This document shows positions 1 through 5,392 of a DNA stretch of 6,504 nt, piece by piece. How positions within the stretch are numbered: the stretch's first letter is position 1; every line of letters begins with the position of its first letter. Where the stretch lies: contig JAGAAU010000128.1 in NCBI GenBank assembly GCA_017615135.1, positions 1 through 6,504 of the forward strand, read 5' to 3'. This stretch comes from Bacteroidales bacterium. Its GTDB lineage: Bacteria > Bacteroidota > Bacteroidia > Bacteroidales > UBA932. A program made the position numbers and the translations under genes. A model generated the notes under the pieces. That model made no database searches, was not told the origin of the DNA, and was given only the letters and a program-made list of their open reading frames with translations.

Positions 1-666
1 GAACAGGGCTTCCATCGTTATGAAATTCCCGCCCAGCAATATTCCTTCGGCCTTTCCGGGGATATTGTTCTCTTCCGGAGGCAGATTGTAGATGGGAACT
101 TTCCCGAACAGCAGGTCCCTGAGCCTGTTGCGGCTGGGCTCATCGCCCTTCTGCTTGCAAAGGTCTATGCACATATTGCCGTGAATGCTCATCACTCCGG
201 CATTGTACCATGCAAGGTGGAAATTAGTGATGTCGCTGTAGCCCACTATCCACTTGGGATGGGCGCTAATGTCGGCAAGGTCCAGACGGTCTACGAAGTG
301 TATGCCGCCGTATCCTCCCCTGGATGGAATTATCGCCTTTATTTCATCGTCGCGCAGAGCCCAGAGGAAGTCTTCATAGCGGAGCACGAAAGGCAAGCCC
401 TTTACGCCCAGGTCTTTATCCAGATTCTTACCCTGGCGCACGAACTGGCCTTCAACTGGAACCAGCCCCCATGAGCGCAGAACCTCGCAGGCACGGAACA
501 CAGTAGAATCGTCCTGGGCAGGAGCATATGAGGGCGAGATTACTGCAACTTTATCGCCCGGTTTGAGATAATCCGGACGCAGCGGAGCCATCTGGGCCGA
601 TGCGGAATGCAGGGAACCGGAAAGGACGGCAAGCGCCGCCAATGCAAACAACGACTTGACTCTCAT
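1..666 (-). CDS. Secreted LD-carboxypeptidase-like S66 serine peptidase, 3'-truncated by the window edge
   Basis: Peptidase family S66 (LdcA/MccF-like) enzymes cleave an amide bond next to a terminal D-amino acid in murein tetrapeptides or related peptides. Reading leftward from the ATG at 664-666, 222 codons stay open to the window edge. Residues 1-25 form a signal peptide (basic MRVK start, Ala/Leu-rich core, ASA before Gln25). The mature part opens with the family's PGDKVAVISPS strand at about 36-46. It then has the RGGYG loop (116-120) and GYSDIT (142-147) with the predicted nucleophile Ser144, followed by LLGGNF near 210-215. The catalytic Glu and His of the family lie in the C-terminal half and are not visible. 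E. coli LdcA is cytoplasmic, so the export signal is notable. The start codon follows the aminopeptidase C stop by 3 bases and has a good ribosome binding site. Family assignment is firm; the substrate (murein tetrapeptide or another peptide) is inference. Confidence 0.9.
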   Translation of the reverse strand, partial: MRVKSLFALAALAVLSGSLHSASAQMAPLRPDYLKPGDKVAVISPSYAPAQDDSTVFRACEVLRSWGLVPVEGQFVRQGKNLDKDLGVKGLPFVLRYEDFLWALRDDEIKAIIPSRGGYGGIHFVDRLDLADISAHPKWIVGYSDITNFHLAWYNAGVMSIHGNMCIDLCKQKGDEPSRNRLRDLLFGKVPIYNLPPEENNIPGKAEGILLGGNFITMEALF

Positions 667-669
667 ATC

Positions 670-2025
670 TTACTCCTCAGGCATGAACATAGGGTCCCAG
701 GCCGGCAGCATCACTGGCTTCTGGCTCAGCATCTTCAGCACATCCTCCGGAACGAACTTACGCTCCACCACAAGCCGGAACATATAATTATCGAACCACT
801 CGTCCGTCATAATCAGTTTACCCTTATAGCCGCTTGCAGCGCCCCAACTGTTTTCTACCATCCACTTCAGGGGCTTGTCGTCCTTAAGGTCTACCGCAAC
901 CAGTGTCATAGCATGGGAAGAGCCGCTTGCATGGGTAGCCACGCGCTCTTTCTTGTTCATCCTGAAATCTACCCCGAAGAGCGACTCGTAATCGTAATTG
1001 GCGATATCCAGAAGCCCGCGCTTCCTGTCCATGAACTTGCCCACGTCGCAGGAGAAATACATAGCGGTGTTGTCCTTGATGGATTCTATCGCAATTGCCT
1101 TGATGGTCTCTACGGGCAAATTGATATAGAGCCAGTTCTGTCCGTCGTAAGTATGGCGGTCGAAGTCTATTTCATACACCTTGCCGTACTCGTGGCAAGG
1201 GTCGTTCATCAGCATCACATAACCATTCTCAAGGTCCTGAGGCACATATTCAGCCCGGAAAGAGGCGGGAGTCCATTTTTCTCCTTTCCATTCGAACTCA
1301 GTGGGAGGAACGCCCAGGCAGAGGGCCAGGATATGATACACTTCCGCGAGCATCTCAGTCTTGCGGTCCTGAAGGGCTTTGCGGGGCAGGCCTCTCAGCT
1401 CCAGGCCGTCTTTGCGCAGGAGAGTCTTGATTTGGGCGCTCATCTGGCGCGTATTGTTGGAAGAGAATGTCTCCGGCATCACGTCGGCCGGCACCACCCC
1501 GTACTTGGTTATCAGGTTGGCGACTCCGGTAAACTGTCCGCCGTCGCTCAGCGGATTGCTGAAAAGCCAGTCTACCTTGCGGTCTTCCATCGGGAGTTCG
1601 CGGGTGTCGATTATGCCCTGGAGGAACAGGTTGGCCTTTTCCAGCTGGTCCCAGAAGAAGGTATAATTCTGAGAGAACTGGAACTCTGCGGGCAGGTCGT
1701 GCTCTTCTATCGCAGCCGCACGCAGCACATTAAGCCCGGTGAACAGCCAGCATCGCCCAGACTGCTTCTGGTCTGTAACTGCCTTTGTCTTAACACAATG
1801 CGAGAATTCCTTCCCAAACTCCGCGGCATTTTCCGCATTTTCTGCAAGAACCGCTATGGAAGTGCCTGCAAGTGCGTTGCGCAGGGCTTTCTCTGAAGGA
1901 GTTGCGCCGTATCCTTTACGAATGCTGGTAAGCATTTCCGGGGTAATGCCGCCGCCTGGAGTCTGCGCGGCCAGGGTAAATGCGCCAAACGCGAGCGTGG
2001 CGAGTATCAAAGACAATTTTCTCAT
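670..2025 (-). CDS. Secreted aminopeptidase C / bleomycin hydrolase-like cysteine peptidase (family C1B)
   Basis: This is a papain-fold cysteine peptidase of the PepC/bleomycin hydrolase family, which removes N-terminal residues from peptides and normally forms a hexameric barrel. The 451 residues match the family's usual length. The catalytic set is complete: oxyanion Gln86 and nucleophile Cys92 in DQKQSGRCWLF, His371 in SGSSHAMTLVAVD, and Asn392 in WMVENSWG. The C-terminal arm LPAWDPM (440-446), which in the family reaches into the active site, is present but ends FMPEE instead of the usual GALA-type tail. Residues 1-20 form a signal peptide (MRKLSLIL, hydrophobic core, LAA before Gln21). 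The enzyme is therefore predicted to be periplasmic or exported, whereas bleomycin hydrolases and lactococcal PepC are cytosolic. It is the first gene of a leftward unit with the S66 peptidase gene. Family is certain; location and physiological substrate are inferred. Confidence 0.95.
   Translation of the reverse strand: MRKLSLILATLAFGAFTLAAQTPGGGITPEMLTSIRKGYGATPSEKALRNALAGTSIAVLAENAENAAEFGKEFSHCVKTKAVTDQKQSGRCWLFTGLNVLRAAAIEEHDLPAEFQFSQNYTFFWDQLEKANLFLQGIIDTRELPMEDRKVDWLFSNPLSDGGQFTGVANLITKYGVVPADVMPETFSSNNTRQMSAQIKTLLRKDGLELRGLPRKALQDRKTEMLAEVYHILALCLGVPPTEFEWKGEKWTPASFRAEYVPQDLENGYVMLMNDPCHEYGKVYEIDFDRHTYDGQNWLYINLPVETIKAIAIESIKDNTAMYFSCDVGKFMDRKRGLLDIANYDYESLFGVDFRMNKKERVATHASGSSHAMTLVAVDLKDDKPLKWMVENSWGAASGYKGKLIMTDEWFDNYMFRLVVERKFVPEDVLKMLSQKPVMLPAWDPMFMPEE
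673..678 (-). promoter_or_regulatory. Ribosome binding site GAGGAG for the S66 peptidase gene
   Basis: The minus strand reads GAGGAG, then six bases, then the ATG at 664-666. This is close to an ideal Shine-Dalgarno sequence and spacing, in a group where such sites are often weak. It supports the chosen start and lies inside the last two Glu codons of the upstream aminopeptidase gene, so the two genes are probably translationally coupled. Confidence 0.6.
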
Positions 2026-2062
2026 AATTCAATTTTACAACTTGCTAAGTTAACAATCTTTT

Positions 2063-2070
2063 CAGAAATA
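2063..2070 (-). promoter_or_regulatory. Weak candidate -7 element for the leftward peptidase unit
   Basis: On the minus strand this reads TATTTCTG, one mismatch from the Bacteroidetes TAnnTTTG -7 consensus, 37 bases upstream of the aminopeptidase C start. I see no convincing TTTG-type -33 element at the expected distance. A promoter must lie in or near this 66-bp gap because the flanking genes diverge, but its exact position is uncertain. Confidence 0.2.
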
Positions 2071-2076
2071 TTTACA

Positions 2077-2084
2077 TACCTTTG
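2077..2084 (+). promoter_or_regulatory. Bacteroidetes-type -7 promoter element (TACCTTTG) for the flavoprotein gene
   Basis: TACCTTTG fits the TAnnTTTG -7 consensus of the Bacteroidetes primary sigma factor exactly. It sits in the AT-rich divergent gap, with its last base 8 bases before the A of the ATG at 2092. No clear TTTG -33 element is visible 19-21 bases upstream (the sequence there is TAACAATC-like). Transcription starting a few bases downstream would give an almost or fully leaderless message. Confidence 0.55.
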
Positions 2085-2091
2085 CCGTACG

Positions 2092-3453
2092 ATGAGAACA
2101 GATATTGCGGTAATTGGCGGAGGTGCCTCCGGACTTATGGCCGCCTGGAGTGCAGCCGACACTGCGAACCGGGAAGGGAAGGCAATACAGGTAACCGTAC
2201 TGGAGAAAATGCCCCGTCCCGGGCGGAAGATAATGATAAGCGGGAAAGGCCGCTGCAACTTCACCAATGTCAAAGACTGGGAAGACTTCAGCGCCCACGT
2301 TGCTTCCGGGGCCAATTTCATCAAATCGTCCTTTTTTGCCTTCAACAGCCGAAACACAGTAGATTTCTTCGAGTCTCACGGCATGCCGGCGGTAATAGAG
2401 AGAGGCGACCGCGCATATCCGGCTTCCTACCGTTCCTCGGACGTGGTGGACACCCTTACAGGGGCCTGCCAGGGAGCCGGGGTGAAGATAGAGACCGAGT
2501 GCGAAGTCTGCACCGTCACCGCCAAAGCCGATAAAGGATTCAGTATCGAGTGCGCCGACGGGCGCACATACCTCGCCGGCAAGGTCATCATTGCAACCGG
2601 AGGGCTCTCCTACCCCGGAACCGGTTCTACCGGAGACGGATACCGTTTTGCCACGGAAGCCGGCCACAGCATCAAGCCCACTTTTCCGTCTCTCACCGCC
2701 CTGGTTCCAAAAGGCTACAAGGACGGCCCGGTGCAGAAAGGGCACATCGCGCGCGAAACGCCCCTAAGCGAACTCGGCAGCAAATTCTGCGGCACTTCCC
2801 TTAAAAATATCGGGGCAAAACTCATAATCCAGGGCTCCACAGCACTCGAACTCTTCGGCGACATAGATTTTACAGACGGCGGCATAGAAGGGCCGCTCGG
2901 GTTCCAGATGAGCCGTAAATGCATCAAATCCATGCTTGGCGGTTGCCGTGCCGAGGTAGAGCTGGACCTGAAAACCACTGTTTCCGCACAGGAACTGACC
3001 GAACGTGTAAAGGAGCTCTGGGCCTCCGTAAATGCCGATCCGCGCAGCGTCAGACTGCGCGAAAAGGAAAAATGCCGCATACTGCTGGGCAAGCTCATGC
3101 CCTGGGATCTGATTCCCGCATTCACCGCCAGCAACCCCGACATTCTCACCGTCACCCACCCGGAAAGGCGAAAGACCATAGTGAAGGTCTGGCCCGACAG
3201 AATTGCCGCCGCACTTAAAGCCTGGCGCTTCGAGATTGCCGGATATGTAGGCTACGAGCGTGCCGTGGTTACTGCAGGCGGGGTTGACACATCGGAATTC
3301 ATCGCCAAGACTATGGAGTCCAGGAAGGTACCGGGGCTCTACCTCTGCGGCGAACTTCTGGACATCGACTGCGACACCGGCGGCTACAACCTCCAGGCTG
3401 CCTTCTCCACAGGCGCCCTGGCCGGCCGCTCCGCCGCCATTTCTCTGCTTTAG
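2092..3453 (+). CDS. FAD-dependent oxidoreductase of the HI0933/YhiN/BaiN family
   Basis: This is a soluble two-dinucleotide-binding-domain flavoprotein of the HI0933 family, annotated variously as YhiN, BaiN or 'aminoacetone oxidase family'. Most members have no proven substrate; BaiN of Clostridium scindens has been linked to bile acid dehydroxylation. The 453 residues open with the FAD-binding fold VIGGGASG (7-14), with the ribose-binding Glu38 at the end of the second strand. The family block SGKGRCNFTN follows at 50-59, and ATGGLSYPGTGSTGDGY at 168-184. Near the C-terminus are TAGGVDT (394-400) and the closing FAD block CGELLDIDCDTGGYNLQAAFSTG (419-441). The middle domain has FTDGGIEGP (260-268) where the family commonly has an FTHxGxSGP-like motif. 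ATG 2092 is chosen because the first beta strand begins immediately, and no ATG, GTG or TTG lies in frame upstream within the gap. It is a monocistronic gene, divergent from the peptidases and convergent with the ABC-F gene. Family is certain; the reaction is unknown. Confidence 0.95.
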   Translation: MRTDIAVIGGGASGLMAAWSAADTANREGKAIQVTVLEKMPRPGRKIMISGKGRCNFTNVKDWEDFSAHVASGANFIKSSFFAFNSRNTVDFFESHGMPAVIERGDRAYPASYRSSDVVDTLTGACQGAGVKIETECEVCTVTAKADKGFSIECADGRTYLAGKVIIATGGLSYPGTGSTGDGYRFATEAGHSIKPTFPSLTALVPKGYKDGPVQKGHIARETPLSELGSKFCGTSLKNIGAKLIIQGSTALELFGDIDFTDGGIEGPLGFQMSRKCIKSMLGGCRAEVELDLKTTVSAQELTERVKELWASVNADPRSVRLREKEKCRILLGKLMPWDLIPAFTASNPDILTVTHPERRKTIVKVWPDRIAAALKAWRFEIAGYVGYERAVVTAGGVDTSEFIAKTMESRKVPGLYLCGELLDIDCDTGGYNLQAAFSTGALAGRSAAISLL

Positions 3454-3466
3454 CAGTCAGGTAAAA

Positions 3467-5380
3467 TTAGTCAATCAGGCTGCCCCACTCGTCGGTGCGG
3501 GCATCGAGATCGCGTTTAAGCTCAAGATAGGAGCGGGTAAGTTCCATTATATCGTCTGAAGGAGACGGTGCCTGCAGAATCTTTTCGATGTCCTTCATTG
3601 CAGTTTCAAGCCGCTCTATTTCCGCCTCCAGCCACTTGATGCGGTTCTGCCGGCGACGTTCCAGCTTCTGGGCCTCGCGAGACTTGGCATAGGACTCCTG
3701 CTTGCGGACGACATTCTGTTCCTGTTCTACCTTCTGCGGAGCAGATGCGCGCTCAAGTTCCTGAAGGGATTCCAGTTTACGGCGCTGAAGATAATCGGAA
3801 ACGCTGCCAAGATGTTCGCGTACCCTGCCGTCGCGGAACTCATAGACCTTGTCTACCAGGCCGTCAAGGAAGTCGCGGTCGTGGGAAACTATGACCAGAG
3901 CGCCGTCGTAGGCCTGAAGAGCCTGCTTAAGAACGTCCTTGGACTTGATGTCCATGTGATTGGTAGGCTCGTCGAGAGCAAGAAGATTATGGCTCTGAAG
4001 CATCAGGCGAGCCATTCCCAGACGGGCCCTTTCGCCACCGCTCAGCACGGAAACACGCTTGTCTATGTCTTCCCCGCGGAAAAGGAACTGGGCCAGCAGG
4101 TCGCGCAGTTTGCTGCGGATATCGCCAACGGCAACACGGTCCAGAGTGCTGAACACCGTTTCCTTCTTATCCAGCACATCTTCCTGATTCTGAGCGAAAT
4201 AGCCAAGGTCTACATTGTACCCGCGGAACACCTCGCCCCCGAGTGGAGCCAGTTCTCCCGCAATGATACGCATCAGGGTGGTTTTTCCCTCGCCGTTCCG
4301 GCCCACCAGGGCAATTTTCTCGGCCCGGCGTATCTCTATGTTGGCATCGGTAAAGACAGTCTTGCCGGGATAACCGGCGCAGAGGCCTTCCGCCTTGAAG
4401 ATAACGTCTCCGGAACGGGGCGCAGGCGGGAACTTAACCGTGAGGGTAATATTATCGGTAGGGTCTATCTCAACCCTGTCCAGCTTCTCAAGAGCCTTGA
4501 TGCGGCTTTGAACCTGATTGCTCTTGGTAGGTTTATAGCGGAAGGCGTTTATGAACTCCTCCGTCTTCTCAATCATCCGCTGCTGATTGTCGTACGCGGC
4601 GCGCTGCTGCTCCATGCGTTCCTCGCGCAGAAGCAGATATTTGGAATACGGAACCTTATAGTCGTGGATATGCCCGAGCATAATCTCCACGGTGCGGTTG
4701 GTTACCGTATCCAGGAACTTACGGTCGTGAGACACAAGCAGAAGAGCGCCTTTACGGTCTTTCAGATAGCCCTCGAGCCACTCTATAGACTCTATGTCAA
4801 GATGGTTGGTGGGCTCGTCCAGCATCAGAAGGTCCGGAGAGCGGAGCAGGATTTTCGCCAGCTCTATGCGCATGTTCCAGCCCTGAGAGAAGGTTTCGGT
4901 GTTCCGGCCCAGTTCTTCGTCCTTGAAGCCAAGTCCAAGCAGAGTCTTGCGGGCCTGAACTTCAGGAGGTTCGTTATGGGACACGTTCAGCGCGTCGTTC
5001 AGATCTCCCAGCCTCTCTATCAGCTCAAGGTATTCCGGAGAATCATAATCCGTGCGTTCGGAAAGCTCCGCTGTGAGTTCCTCAATCTTCCGCTCGAGCC
5101 CGGCAGTTTCCGCAAAGGCCTCCATTGTCTCCTCCAGCACCGTCCGCCCGCGGTTGTGCTCCATTATCTGGGGCAGATACCCCACGCTTACGGACGAAGG
5201 CTTTTCTACCCGCCCGGAACTGGGATTCTGCAGCCCGCAGATTATTTTCATCAGAGTGGATTTACCGGCTCCGTTTTTGCCGGTCAGTCCTATCCTGTCC
5301 TTTTCGCCAATATGGAAATTAATGGAATCGAGCAGTACGAACCCTCCATAGGCAACGGTCAGGTCTTCAATGGAGATCAT
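3467..5380 (-). CDS. ABC-F family ATPase (YheS-like ribosome-associated translation factor)
   Basis: ABC-F proteins have two ATP-binding cassettes and no membrane domain. Characterised members bind the ribosomal E site and help stalled or antibiotic-blocked ribosomes. In these 637 residues, cassette 1 has Walker A GKNGAGKST (34-42), signature FSQGW (164-168), Walker B LLMLDEPTNH (185-193) with catalytic Glu189, and switch His218. The linker (about 240-310) has the P-site-tRNA-interaction-motif hallmark FRYKPTKSNQVQSRIKALEK (280-299), resembling E. coli YheS. It lacks the long extension typical of antibiotic-resistance ABC-F proteins. Cassette 2 has Walker A GRNGEGKTT (360-368), signature LSGGE (446-450), Walker B LALDEPTNH (467-475) with Glu471, and His500. 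Residues about 530-637 are a charged C-terminal coiled coil. The first signature has Gln at position 166 where SGG is usual. The start overlaps the valS stop (ATGA), implying co-expression. Class is certain; the YheS-like role is inferred, and a resistance role seems unlikely. Confidence 0.93.
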   Translation of the reverse strand: MISIEDLTVAYGGFVLLDSINFHIGEKDRIGLTGKNGAGKSTLMKIICGLQNPSSGRVEKPSSVSVGYLPQIMEHNRGRTVLEETMEAFAETAGLERKIEELTAELSERTDYDSPEYLELIERLGDLNDALNVSHNEPPEVQARKTLLGLGFKDEELGRNTETFSQGWNMRIELAKILLRSPDLLMLDEPTNHLDIESIEWLEGYLKDRKGALLLVSHDRKFLDTVTNRTVEIMLGHIHDYKVPYSKYLLLREERMEQQRAAYDNQQRMIEKTEEFINAFRYKPTKSNQVQSRIKALEKLDRVEIDPTDNITLTVKFPPAPRSGDVIFKAEGLCAGYPGKTVFTDANIEIRRAEKIALVGRNGEGKTTLMRIIAGELAPLGGEVFRGYNVDLGYFAQNQEDVLDKKETVFSTLDRVAVGDIRSKLRDLLAQFLFRGEDIDKRVSVLSGGERARLGMARLMLQSHNLLALDEPTNHMDIKSKDVLKQALQAYDGALVIVSHDRDFLDGLVDKVYEFRDGRVREHLGSVSDYLQRRKLESLQELERASAPQKVEQEQNVVRKQESYAKSREAQKLERRRQNRIKWLEAEIERLETAMKDIEKILQAPSPSDDIMELTRSYLELKRDLDARTDEWGSLID

Positions 5381-5392
5381 GCCAGAGACTCC
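5377..5392 (-). promoter_or_regulatory. Translational coupling junction: valS stop / ABC-F start (ATGA) with upstream GGAG
   Basis: On the minus strand the valS stop TGA (5377-5379) is nested in the ABC-F start ATG (5378-5380), giving the ATGA overlap typical of reinitiation. A GGAG at 5389-5392, inside the last valS codons, lies 8 bases before the ATG and can serve as a Shine-Dalgarno. No space exists for a separate promoter between the genes. Confidence 0.6.

Noticed and set aside
181..474. Plus-strand frame of 97 codons near the left edge
   Set aside because: It is antisense to the S66 peptidase frame, which carries a signal peptide, RGGYG and GYSDIT. The plus-strand translation resembles nothing.
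607..1896. Long plus-strand open frame (429 codons) opposite the aminopeptidase C gene
   Set aside because: It lies wholly antisense to a gene with a complete catalytic set, and its translation shows no recognisable domain. Long antisense frames arise readily opposite GC-biased codons.
2030..2037. TAAAATTG on the minus strand as a -7 element for aminopeptidase C
   Set aside because: It has one mismatch and ends only 4 bases before the start codon, so transcription would begin at or inside the ATG. The weaker-placed but better-spaced 2063-2070 site is listed instead, at low confidence.
2049..2054. GTTAAC palindrome in the divergent gap as an operator
   Set aside because: The symmetry stops at six bases; a palindrome this short is expected by chance in AT-rich DNA.
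2062..2745. Minus-strand frame of 227 codons opposite the flavoprotein
   Set aside because: The plus strand here encodes the unmistakable FAD-binding N-terminus of an HI0933-family enzyme. The minus frame is composition-driven.
3445..3456. Hairpin CTGC-TTTA-GCAG overlapping the flavoprotein stop codon as an intrinsic terminator
   Set aside because: The stem is only 4-5 bp and no T-run follows on either strand, so it does not meet the criteria for a terminator.
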